Shown: positions 35,742-43,039 of the stretch, in pieces
Position numbering within the stretch: the stretch's first letter is position 1
Layout: each line of letters begins with the position of its first letter
Origin: Jannaschia sp. S6380
GTDB taxonomy: Bacteria > Pseudomonadota > Alphaproteobacteria > Rhodobacterales > Rhodobacteraceae
Assembly (NCBI RefSeq): GCF_023015695.1
Contig: NZ_JALKAS010000001.1
Span: forward strand, 992,001 to 1,056,000
Direction: 5' to 3'
Length of the DNA: 64,000 nt
Notes under the pieces: model-generated
What the model was told of the DNA's origin: nothing
What the model saw: only the letters and a program-made list of their open reading frames with translations
The model's database searches: none
Made by a program: the position numbers and the translations under genes

Positions 35742-36058
35742 GGGCGGAAAGCCGACATTCGCTGCAGGCGCCAGAGTTCTAATCCGTATCTCCAAAACAG
35801 ACATTCACGGGACAAGACCGTTGGCCAAAGTTGACGAGATGACGTCGCGAGTATGTACCCAATGCGAAATCCACGTGTCCGGTTCTCTGACGACACAAGC
35901 TTCCAAAGCTTTAGTTACGGCTTCGATTCCCGTTACCCGCTCCAACCGCAACATCGCGTAAACGCTACGATGTACCACTACTTGCAGCGAAGGAGGCCAC
36001 GTGAGCGGTCGCGCCGGGGTTGCGATTTGGTTACAGATGCTCCGCCGCTGCAACCCGG
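35742..36058. other. Gap between hsdM and the Argonaute gene (tRNA-Gly relic inside)
   Basis: The 317 bases separate convergent genes. No credible protein is encoded; open frames here have no family features. The notable content is a partial tRNA-Gly sequence at 35,898-35,944, listed separately. I see no clear terminator. Confidence 0.6.
35898..35944 (+). repeat. Relic of a tRNA-Gly(CCC) 3' half (old attachment site)
   Basis: The 47 bases match positions 48,015-48,061 of the intact tRNA-Gly(CCC) gene with three mismatches, and the last 23 bases (T-loop, acceptor and CCA) are identical. The 5' half of a tRNA is absent, and one mismatch changes the anticodon loop, so it is not a functional gene. 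Such 3'-end copies mark the far end of an element once integrated in a tRNA gene. It therefore looks like an old att site from an element that used tRNA-Gly. Confidence 0.85.
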
Positions 36059-37504
36059 CTACATGAAAAAGCTGTAGCGCGTCTGCACCCGGTCGTCCTC
36101 GCCCACGTACTTGAGAATCTTGCCGACCTTGCGCGACGCCGCGATGGTGATGGGGTCGCGGTTATCGAATTGCGTGTTGTTCCAGTTCATCTTGCTCAGG
36201 GCCAGTATCTCGGCGGCGTTGTGTGTCACAGGTTGCGAGGGGGCCTGCGAGCGGATCATCAACGGCTTGGGAATGTACATGCCGGTGTAGGTCTTGAAGA
36301 AGTCCACGCCGCCCCGGCTGTAGAGCACGGCGCGGTCGCGATCCAAGCGCAGCAGTGTGCCGCGCAGAGGCGGAAACTGCCCGTCGCGGAACAGGCGGAA
36401 GGCGCACGGGGCCACCGCCATGCAGTCCAGATTGTCGATACGGCATTCTTCCACGGCAGCGTCGAAGCCCGCCATCTCTTCGGGGTGGAAGGGCGATGTC
36501 TTGTGCAGCACCACCCGCGCTGGATACTGCGCGTGCTGGTCGTAGTATCGCTGCATCGAGCGAGACAGCAGGTCGTGCGCGTGGGCCTCGGTCATGTAGG
36601 GCCGCCGGTCGTCCGACAGCTTGGCAGCCCGCCCGCCGCGCAGGATCATGCCTTCGCCGCGCTCGTCGAACATCTGAGCGGTGCTGGTGTCCAGATACTC
36701 GCCGCTGTGCGACTCGTGGAAGCTGATGCCCACGAAGCAGGATCGCATCTGCCGGGAGTCCCGCGCCAGCCGCCACGGCAGGCCGCCCGCCTTGTAGTAC
36801 AGCGCCGTGAACAGGTTCCACGCGCGGGTGGCGTCCTCCTGCACCTCGCGGAAACTGTCAGTTTTCGTCTTCCGAGGAATCTTGATCGTAGGGTCGTACA
36901 GCGTCGGCCAGAAGATCTGAATTGGCAGGCCGAAGTCCATCGCCGCGATCTTGAGACGCGCGCGAAAGTCCACGCCTGAAGGTGCCGCCCCGCTTTCCAC
37001 CACCTCGTCGTCGTCGTCGGTCACATTCACTGCCGCTATCACGTCCAGCGGCAAGCCGATCAGCACGACGTCCGGCCAAGTGTTGCCCTCGGCCAATGCT
37101 CGCAACTCCGCGACGAACAGGTCGGCGTAACGGTCCGCAAGGTTTAGCGGGTTACTGTTCTTCAGCTTGTGCAGCGCTCGCGCCGGTATGGTGCGGGTGT
37201 CCTGCTCGTCGCAGGTGAACGCCACGCGGAAGGGGCCGTCAGCCGTGCAGCCGGGGAACGGCGGATACAGGTTGGTCAGGCGCGTGTCGGCCTTGCCCTC
37301 GATGCCAGCGGCGCAGCGGGCGAACCAGCCCTGCGTCCCCTCCACCGTCTCCGTGTCGCCTATAAGGCCGACCCGCACGGCGGTCGGCGCACCGGTCTGT
37401 CCCGCGTCGAGCGGGCCGTAGTCCATAAGTCCGAACCGGATGTCGATGTGGCGGTGGGCCTGCCCGAACTCCAATTCCGGTTCCGGCAGGTGGGACAGCT
37501 TCAT
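36059..37504 (-). CDS. Short prokaryotic Argonaute (MID-PIWI), catalytically inactive; SPARDA-type
   Basis: The 481-residue protein lacks N and PAZ domains and consists of MID (about 90-250) and PIWI (about 250-481). MID features include Lys residues around 212-214, Gln 222 and Lys 238 in YYKAGGLPW, consistent with a guide 5'-phosphate pocket. PIWI features are CFVGISFHES (256-265), YPARVVLHKTSPF (about 327-339) and NWNNTQFDNRDPITIAASRKVG (440-461). The first catalytic Asp of PIWI (normally GxDx) is Ser in GISF, so target cleavage is unlikely. Its ATG overlaps the stop of the DUF4365-APAZ gene (TGATG). Short Argonautes with such partners use guide RNA to sense foreign DNA and then activate the partner nuclease. 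Confidence 0.88.
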   Translation of the reverse strand: MKLSHLPEPELEFGQAHRHIDIRFGLMDYGPLDAGQTGAPTAVRVGLIGDTETVEGTQGWFARCAAGIEGKADTRLTNLYPPFPGCTADGPFRVAFTCDEQDTRTIPARALHKLKNSNPLNLADRYADLFVAELRALAEGNTWPDVVLIGLPLDVIAAVNVTDDDDEVVESGAAPSGVDFRARLKIAAMDFGLPIQIFWPTLYDPTIKIPRKTKTDSFREVQEDATRAWNLFTALYYKAGGLPWRLARDSRQMRSCFVGISFHESHSGEYLDTSTAQMFDERGEGMILRGGRAAKLSDDRRPYMTEAHAHDLLSRSMQRYYDQHAQYPARVVLHKTSPFHPEEMAGFDAAVEECRIDNLDCMAVAPCAFRLFRDGQFPPLRGTLLRLDRDRAVLYSRGGVDFFKTYTGMYIPKPLMIRSQAPSQPVTHNAAEILALSKMNWNNTQFDNRDPITIAASRKVGKILKYVGEDDRVQTRYSFFM

Positions 37505-38796
37505 CACAGCAGCAGCCCCTCCGTATCTGCCGGGGTGGCGCGCACGGGCTTCCATAGGTCGTCGGGAACGCCGAAGTCCGCCACTAGCTTGTCGGCGGGC
37601 GCGAACGTCAGATACGGGTACGGTTGCCGGAACATGTCTTCCTGCTCGTCGACGCACAGGTAGGCGCGCCACATGCCGAATTGCCCGCGCACGTCGGGGT
37701 TCCATTCCATGCGCTTGATCTTCGACAGGTGTTCGCCGCCGTAGCCGTCCTTCTCCCTGCCGTCGCGGGTGAAGTGATAGGTCGGCGTAATCTGCACGAA
37801 CCAGTCGTCCGCGATGCGGATGAATTGCCACTTGAACGCCGAGTGCCGCCAGAACCCCTTGTACTGCTTCGCCACGAAGCGGTCGGCGTTCTTCTTTTCC
37901 GCGAAGTAGGTGATCTTGCGATCCCGCTTGCCGGGGTTCGGGCGGAAGTACATCGCGTAGTGGTCTCGGTCGTAGAGCATGTCGCGGCTGACCATCTGCT
38001 TCATGGCGCGATTCAGCAGGTCCACGAAGTCCCGTTCCCTGTCCGGGTCGTCTGACAGCGCCCACTCCGAAACGTCGAACTCTTCCATCGCGCCGGTGTC
38101 GCAGACCTCGCGCCACGGCGGAGCGTCCAGATTGCGGAACGAGAGTACCGCCCCTCCGCGCAGGATGGCCTCCCTCGGCGGATAGGGGTCGCGTTCCTTC
38201 AACCTGCGCCAGAATTCACCAACGCTCTTCGCGTCGGTCGGAGCCCAGTACAGCGTCGTGGCCATAGCAGATACGCGCAGCAGGTTGGTCGTCAGCTCTT
38301 CGCTCCGGCGCGGCGCGGAATAGTAGCTGCCGGGGCGCGCGGTCGCGGCCACCTCGCGCAGTGCCCGCGCGGCCTCGGCGGTGAACAGGTCGGCGGTCTT
38401 GTCGAACTGCACCTTGCGGCTGGCGCGGTTCTGCGGATCGGCGAACCACGTCCGCACGTCCTTCCAGTAGGCGCGATCTTTGGTCAGATCGACCACGATC
38501 AGCACCACGGGCGCGGTGCCGAACGTCCAGTAGTCGATGTCGCGCTCGTCGCAGGGCCAGTGGAAGCCCGCCTCGGAGTCTCCGGGCAGGCGGTTGCCGG
38601 TGGCCTTGCTCTGGAATTGGACGATCTGATTGGCCACCTCGCCCGTTTCCGGGTCGCGGATTTCGATAGAGCCGTCGATACCGGCCTCCACCCCGCCGGT
38701 CTCGTAGATCAGGTATTCCATAGCGGCCACGACCTTGCGGATGTGCGCGATGCCCTGTTCACCTTTTATCCCCGAACGGGAAATCTTCTTGGCCAA
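37504..38796 (-). CDS. DUF4365-APAZ effector nuclease (DREN-APAZ) of a SPARDA-type system
   Basis: The protein has 430 residues. The N-terminal 160 or so form a DUF4365 domain, a PD-(D/E)XK-type nuclease: GIDGSIEI (Asp 41, Glu 45) followed by IVQFQSK (Gln 62, Lys 64). The rest (about 190-430) fits an APAZ domain, the module that replaces the missing Argonaute N-terminal part and binds the short Argonaute. In known SPARDA systems the complex, when triggered by plasmid or phage DNA, cuts DNA and RNA non-specifically and stops the infected cell. It starts at TTG 38,796, the only start after an in-frame TAG five codons upstream, and has no clear ribosome site. Confidence 0.87.
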   Translation of the reverse strand: MAKKISRSGIKGEQGIAHIRKVVAAMEYLIYETGGVEAGIDGSIEIRDPETGEVANQIVQFQSKATGNRLPGDSEAGFHWPCDERDIDYWTFGTAPVVLIVVDLTKDRAYWKDVRTWFADPQNRASRKVQFDKTADLFTAEAARALREVAATARPGSYYSAPRRSEELTTNLLRVSAMATTLYWAPTDAKSVGEFWRRLKERDPYPPREAILRGGAVLSFRNLDAPPWREVCDTGAMEEFDVSEWALSDDPDRERDFVDLLNRAMKQMVSRDMLYDRDHYAMYFRPNPGKRDRKITYFAEKKNADRFVAKQYKGFWRHSAFKWQFIRIADDWFVQITPTYHFTRDGREKDGYGGEHLSKIKRMEWNPDVRGQFGMWRAYLCVDEQEDMFRQPYPYLTFAPADKLVADFGVPDDLWKPVRATPADTEGLLL

Positions 38797-38838
38797 TGCT
38801 CGAAACCACTAACTATTGATCGTTGGCTAGGAGCACAT

Positions 38839-38867
38839 ACTATAAGATGTGCCTGCTGTTCCTTCAA
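38839..38867 (-). promoter_or_regulatory. Probable promoter of the SPARDA operon, overlapped by an inverted repeat
   Basis: On the minus strand TTGAAG (38,867-38,862) and TATAGT (38,844-38,839) are separated by 17 bases, a near-consensus sigma70 arrangement about 45 bases before the effector start. The -10 box sits in the loop of a perfect inverted repeat GCACAT/ATGTGC (38,833-38,852), which could be an operator for a repressor. It suggests the Argonaute pair can be transcribed independently of the upstream reverse transcriptase. Confidence 0.6.
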
Positions 38868-38894
38868 CCACTCACAACGCCAGGAACGTACCGA

Positions 38895-40430
38895 TTAGGA
38901 CTTGGCCCACTTCGCAAGCACTTTGTCGAAAGCTCTTTCTTGCGGAAAACGTCCAAGAAAATACTTCTTCTCATCTGCGGGCAGCTCAGAGCAGGAATAG
39001 ATAAACGCTCTTCGTTGCCAGATGTCCATTTGTGCAAAAGAATCTTTTAGTTCGCGAAGCCAGTCAACGCCTCCACCGTTTCTGGCGGCGAGGATGATCT
39101 CTCGCCTGATAAATGGGTCAGCATGCTGAAAAAGGCCAATCAGATCAGAGATGTGATTAAGCGTCGGATTGCGCGAAAACAAGCTCAGCAAGGAAAGGCG
39201 AAAATACTCATTCTCTCGAAATTCATCGTCTGTTACCAAGCCAAGCAAGTTCCGCCCGATACCCACCCAGTCCTCTTGTTCGACACTCTGTACGGATGCA
39301 AGGTAGTTACAGATTCCTGCGAGACACGGTGTTAGTTCAGAAATCCGCTCGATAGATACTTCGATGGCACCAGGATGGCCTATCTGGGCGAGCCGACGAT
39401 AAAACCAGCGAAGACGAATGAAGTCGGTAGGTACAGTGTCGAGGTACTCGGATATGATTCCTGCGATATCCGACTTCCGTAGCTTGGACCAGTCTTCGGG
39501 CGAGACCGAATTGTACGAAATCGTCTTATATGGATTCCCGCCAGAGTACCTCTTTATAAGACTTAGAAGCCGCCGTTCATTTCGATTGATTGGCCGGTCC
39601 TCCACCATGCTGTTGCTTAGAGTGGCGAAATCCGCCGGGGCCATAAATCGGGTCTTGTGCCGCTGGAGTGTGAGACGCTGTTGTTGATCGAGCACTTTCG
39701 CAACAAGGTTCAACGCTTTGCGCGCCCTGCTATGTGAACTACAGAAAACAAGGATGTCGTCAGCGTATCGCAGAAATGATAAGCCCTGTGCGCTCAAACT
39801 GTTATCGACCGGAATCAGCGAGGCCTCGGCAAAGAGATGTATGGCGTGCGGGCCAACCGGGACACCTCGCGAGACGCCTGCGGTCGTACTTTCCAGTAGT
39901 TTGATCACCCATTTCGTTGCTTGGTTCGGAAAGCCAGACGCGATTAGCTGATTCTCCACAACGTGGTGGTAAATCTGGTTGTAGAAGTCGGCAATGTCGC
40001 AGTACAGAACCACACTACTTGTCGCGCTTAATTCCTTTGCTTTTGCCCAAAAATCATTCCAGCCAGATTGGCTTTGGTATAATCCATGTTCCTGAGTGGG
40101 CTGGAAGCGATAGCTGAACACTGTGTCTTCCGGCAGTCGCCTCTGCTCGATCCCGGCTCCAAATTGATGGGCGATGGCCGATAGGATTATCGCATCTTGC
40201 GGATCGAGTTGTGTAGCCTGCCGATACGATATTTCATCCTTTGGGACAATGAAGCGCCGCGAGGCGCTTGGTTCTAGCTGGTTCAAATCCTTTCCTGACA
40301 ACGCGGAAACGAGTTCACCCTTCAGGCTTGTCGCGGCCCTCATTTCCAAAAGCTTCGGAAACAGATCGCCGTCGGAATGATCCGCAACAAAGTCGATTGC
40401 CCAGGTGACCGAACCTGCATCAATGGTCAC
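38895..40430 (-). CDS. Reverse transcriptase of the Abi/UG (defence-associated) type
   Basis: The 511-residue protein carries reverse-transcriptase blocks in order: RRFIVPKDEISYRQ, SYRF, catalytic DIADFYNQIYHH (Asp about 145), SRGVPVGPHAIHLFAEA (about 187-203), YADD (222-225) and LTLQRHKT. The C-terminal 200 or so residues are all-helical, HEAT-like (for example DPFIRREIILAARNG), as in Abi and 'unknown group' reverse transcriptases active against phage. There is no maturase, no intron structure and no retron-like RNA evident. I start it at GTG 40,430, with GAGAGGA six bases upstream; the frame is open 28 codons further. The G+C content is lower than that of the SPARDA genes 98 bases downstream. 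Confidence 0.85.
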   Translation of the reverse strand: MTIDAGSVTWAIDFVADHSDGDLFPKLLEMRAATSLKGELVSALSGKDLNQLEPSASRRFIVPKDEISYRQATQLDPQDAIILSAIAHQFGAGIEQRRLPEDTVFSYRFQPTQEHGLYQSQSGWNDFWAKAKELSATSSVVLYCDIADFYNQIYHHVVENQLIASGFPNQATKWVIKLLESTTAGVSRGVPVGPHAIHLFAEASLIPVDNSLSAQGLSFLRYADDILVFCSSHSRARKALNLVAKVLDQQQRLTLQRHKTRFMAPADFATLSNSMVEDRPINRNERRLLSLIKRYSGGNPYKTISYNSVSPEDWSKLRKSDIAGIISEYLDTVPTDFIRLRWFYRRLAQIGHPGAIEVSIERISELTPCLAGICNYLASVQSVEQEDWVGIGRNLLGLVTDDEFRENEYFRLSLLSLFSRNPTLNHISDLIGLFQHADPFIRREIILAARNGGGVDWLRELKDSFAQMDIWQRRAFIYSCSELPADEKKYFLGRFPQERAFDKVLAKWAKS

Positions 40431-40510
40431 AACGAGTCCTCTCAAAGCCCCTCTTCGACAAGTTGAGCGCAAAGGCTTTGGAGAAACAATGACTTTCTGG
40501 GTGGCGGGGA

Positions 40511-40834
40511 TCACCGATAGGCCGCCAGCCGCAACAGGGGACAGTCCTCAAGCGACCGTTCCAGCCGCACGTAGATCGTAAGCGGGCCGAGGGACTCATG
40601 GCCGGATGGCAGCTGAATGTCGGGTAGGGTCAGTCCGTCTTTGGCGAGCGAGGGGATGCCACCGGCACACAGGGAATGGCCGCCCATCGCAGCGGGGTCC
40701 ATGCTCAACTCCTGCGCCGCGCGCATTACCACTCGGTCCACTGCGCCGTCGCGCAGGCGGTTCGGGCGCACGTTGCCGTGACGGTCCAAGCCCCGAAACT
40801 GCGCCTCGCCGGGGGCCATGCCCGCCGCCTCCAC
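40511..40834 (-). pseudogene. Decayed C-terminal fragment of a tyrosine recombinase
   Basis: About 107 codons read FRGLDRHGNVRPNRLRDGAV..., then GGHSLCAGG and GHESLGPLTIYVR, which align with the end of tyrosine recombinases (HSLRAG..., GHRSL...RRYIR). The second catalytic Arg is Cys here (HSLC), and the N-terminal two thirds of such a protein are absent. It is a relic, perhaps of the integrase of an older element at this place. It lies just upstream of the reverse transcriptase on the same strand. Confidence 0.65.
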
Positions 40835-41091
40835 TCACCTCTCCAAGACCAGCGCGGTGCAGAAACGCGGGGCGCTGCGCCGGTACCCGGCAGTGCCGGA
40901 CGTTCGTCCCAAACGCAGCGAAGGCCCGGATTGTCCCGAACAGCCGCCTTCTGGCCGTCCGTAAAACTGCGGCCTGCATGACTGGCTGGTTTGGGGTAGC
41001 TGCTATGCGGCGTCCGCTCTCACGGCCAAGGTCTGCTTAGGGCCGGAAGCAGTGTAAACCTCTAAAAAGCCCTTGGTTGTCCGCTTTTGCT
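40835..41091. other. Non-coding debris between integrase relic and RHH gene
   Basis: The 257 bases are GC-rich with no credible gene. It contains no complete insertion sequence ends that I can identify. Any non-coding RNA used by the reverse transcriptase could lie here or in the 80 bases before its start, but nothing in the sequence shows it. Confidence 0.4.
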
Positions 41092-41274
41092 TCAGTCTAT
41101 CCACTCTCGAACATCATAGCCCTGGTCGCGCAGGCTTTGCTTCAACACCCGCCGTACCATCTCAGGTCGAGAAGGCTGGTCGTCGGCTTTGTCTATCAGG
41201 TCATCAATTGCTTCAAGCGTGGCAGCATGAAGCCTTACCATGATCGCCTTGGTGTCTCTCTTCGGCGGTGCCAT
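41092..41274 (-). CDS. Small ribbon-helix-helix (CopG-like) DNA-binding protein
   Basis: The 60-residue protein contains AIMVRLHAATLEAIDDLIDKADDQPSRPEMVRRVLKQSL, with a beta strand (IMVRLH), two helices and the turn before RPEMVRRVL, as in CopG/Arc-type regulators. AAGGA lies eight bases before the ATG. It is divergent from the unknown gene at 41,443 and has palindromic AT-rich sites in the shared upstream region, so it probably regulates itself and that gene. An antitoxin role is possible, but no toxin partner is recognised. Confidence 0.68.
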   Translation of the reverse strand: MAPPKRDTKAIMVRLHAATLEAIDDLIDKADDQPSRPEMVRRVLKQSLRDQGYDVREWID

Positions 41275-41283
41275 CTTACTATC

Positions 41284-41380
41284 CTTATTGATATCGATCT
41301 TGATAGCACGCCTACCACTACGTCGCGAGAAAATTCACAAAGGCTCTTGCGATACTAATATTAATATCATATACAGTATC
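41284..41380. promoter_or_regulatory. AT-rich palindromes, probable operators between RHH gene and the unknown gene
   Basis: GATACT at 41,351-41,356 and AGTATC at 41,375-41,380 are a perfect inverted repeat around TAATATTAATATCATATA. An imperfect palindrome centred on ATCGAT lies near 41,293-41,309, close to the RHH start. Both look like binding sites for the small RHH regulator. The AT-rich core probably contains the -10 region for the rightward gene. Confidence 0.5.
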
Positions 41381-41381
41381 A

Positions 41382-41412
41382 GGCGTGAGGGAGTTGCACC
41401 TCCCAACACGCC
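41382..41412 (+). promoter_or_regulatory. Two-part hairpin in the leader of the unknown gene
   Basis: GGCGTG pairs with CACGCC and inside it GGGAG pairs with CTCCC, giving an 11-bp stem with a small internal bulge and a 6-nt loop. It lies 30 bases before the ATG at 41,443 and downstream of the likely promoter, so it may regulate translation or transcription. No known riboswitch is recognised. Confidence 0.45.
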
Positions 41413-41442
41413 CTAACCATCAAGATCTATGAGGAGATCATT

Positions 41443-41907
41443 ATGGCTGAGAACGTCTCTATCACGTCCCCCGGCACTACGAAACTCGATGCATCCGTGT
41501 CGGACCGCATCGCCCTTCATGTCACTAATGCGCTTTACGAAGAGGCGCTGAAGGCGGACTGGGCTTTTCACGCTTCGAAACTGTCACAGGATTCCGTTCA
41601 GGGCGCGGATCTTGGGCATGAAGCCGCATGTGCCTGGGCGAGCTGTATCGAAGCCTTGCGTGATCTGCAGGACATGTCCGAAGTCGATCCGCGGATTGCC
41701 GATGCCGCAGCCCATCTTGAAGCGATGATGCCGCCTGTCATCCCGGACATCGCTGAAATGGGAACGCGTTTCTCCTCATTGGTGGAAGAGGCAAAGTCTG
41801 TCCGGGAACGGCACCCCGAATTGGCAGAGGTGCTGCAGCAGACAGGCTGCCTGATCCATGTTCACGGTGCCAACTTGGAGCTCATGTCTTTGCGCCAAGC
41901 TGCCTGA
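41443..41907 (+). CDS. Hypothetical protein, island cargo
   Basis: The 154-residue acidic, mostly helical protein has no signal peptide or membrane segment. AGGAG seven bases before the ATG is a good ribosome site. Features are few: a helical first half with many Ala and Glu, and a Cys-containing C terminus (QTGCLIHVHGANLELM). I do not recognise a family. It is preceded by strong operator-like repeats and a hairpin, so it appears to be a regulated gene rather than debris. Confidence 0.6.
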   Translation: MAENVSITSPGTTKLDASVSDRIALHVTNALYEEALKADWAFHASKLSQDSVQGADLGHEAACAWASCIEALRDLQDMSEVDPRIADAAAHLEAMMPPVIPDIAEMGTRFSSLVEEAKSVRERHPELAEVLQQTGCLIHVHGANLELMSLRQAA

Positions 41908-42048
41908 ACATACCTCCCTGATAGTGCGGTGACTACATCAGTCGGTCCGTCTTGGATCGACTGAACATCCTGCTGCACTTCCCTCTTTTTATGCACTGAC
42001 GCCGCCCGCCTTGAGGATGGCGAACATTGCCAGCTGTCCGGAGTTCAA

Positions 42049-43011
42049 ATGCCGACAACTAACGTACTCTATCCGTTCAAGATCGCCGGGGCGTACCCGC
42101 GGCTGTTCTGGGGCCCGATCCAAGACAACTGGCGCGAAGCAGCCCACCGCAAAGGCTTCATCTTGCTCGGCCGCGGCGGTGAAGGCCATCAAACGCTCGT
42201 TCTCGGCTGTCGAAACTGCGGCGAGCCACTCCTACGTCGGACCAATGTGGTGCTTCAGAGCGACATTCAGTGCCGTTCTTGCATCCGACGGCCCTACGAC
42301 GAAGCTGCGGCCCGGTTCGGTGCCACAGTTCTCGGGCGGGACCCAAAGGGTGGGCGCCATGACCGCATCCTAGAATTGCGCTGTGGCCATACGAAAACCC
42401 TGCAGCGAAATCAGATCTTGAAGGTCGGCAGGGGCGAGGTCGATGTCGATTGCGAGATTTGTCGTCACAAACGTTACGACGATGAAGCCAAAGCAAATGG
42501 CTGGACGTTCGTCAGGCCTGCATCGGATCGTCAGAGCTATGCCCTCTACCGCCACAAGTGCGGCTTCGAACACGAAGCTCACATCGGAAACATGCGCGTT
42601 GGCCAATGCGCTTGTCCGGAATGCGGGCCCAAGGAAGGCCCGGTATTGTCCGGGATTTACATCTTCCGGATCGACCTGCCCGGACTCCCTGTTGTCAAAC
42701 TCGGACACAGCCATCGGCACAATGATCGGCTTCGCCGCGACTTGAAGATCGCGGCCGATGTCCACACGGAAGTTCTTCGGTATCATCCCATGCGGACCAA
42801 ATATCTTGCCCGGACGCAGGAAGAATCCGCGCATAATTTCCTGAAGGTTCGGCACCCGGAGTGGATCGTGCCGAAACGCCTCTTCGGTGACGCGATCGCC
42901 GTCAAATCCGAAATCTACCGCCCCGAAGCTTTGCCCACGATCCATCGTCTCCTAGACGAGATCGCACTCCGGCATCCGGCCCCGACTCCGGACACTTCCG
43001 GCCAGTCCTAA
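42049..43011 (+). CDS. Zinc-ribbon protein with C-terminal GIY-YIG-like domain
   Basis: The protein has 320 residues. The first 195 contain three Cys-rich units: CRNC (54-57) with CRSC (75-78); Cys 112 (RCGH) with CEIC (135-138); and Cys 171 (KCGF) with CPEC (189-192). Each is a plausible zinc-binding pair, and they are separated by similar spacers (YDEAAARFG and YDDEAKANG), suggesting an internal repeat. The C-terminal part starts SGIYIFRIDLPGLPVVKLGHS and continues with Arg-rich helices and EESAHNFL, which fits GIY-YIG/T5orf172-like nucleases. It may bind and cut nucleic acid. It is followed by an FtsH-like protease gene 28 bases later. Confidence 0.65.
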   Translation: MPTTNVLYPFKIAGAYPRLFWGPIQDNWREAAHRKGFILLGRGGEGHQTLVLGCRNCGEPLLRRTNVVLQSDIQCRSCIRRPYDEAAARFGATVLGRDPKGGRHDRILELRCGHTKTLQRNQILKVGRGEVDVDCEICRHKRYDDEAKANGWTFVRPASDRQSYALYRHKCGFEHEAHIGNMRVGQCACPECGPKEGPVLSGIYIFRIDLPGLPVVKLGHSHRHNDRLRRDLKIAADVHTEVLRYHPMRTKYLARTQEESAHNFLKVRHPEWIVPKRLFGDAIAVKSEIYRPEALPTIHRLLDEIALRHPAPTPDTSGQS

Positions 43012-43039
43012 CCATCTCCCATTCTCGGACCCTTCAACA

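Noticed and set aside
35898..35944. A functional tRNA gene
   Set aside because: Only the 3' half is present, the anticodon loop is altered, and there is no D-arm or 5' acceptor strand.
36059..38796. A SPARTA system (TIR-APAZ partner)
   Set aside because: The partner N terminus has a PD-(D/E)XK-like DUF4365 pattern, not a TIR domain.
38895..40514. Retron or group II intron reverse transcriptase
   Set aside because: No maturase or HNH domain, no intron-like RNA ends, no msr/msd-like inverted repeats nearby, and a long helical C-terminal extension of Abi/UG type.
40606..41040. Plus-strand open frames opposite the integrase relic
   Set aside because: Arg/Pro/Ala/Cys-rich shadows without ribosome sites or motifs.
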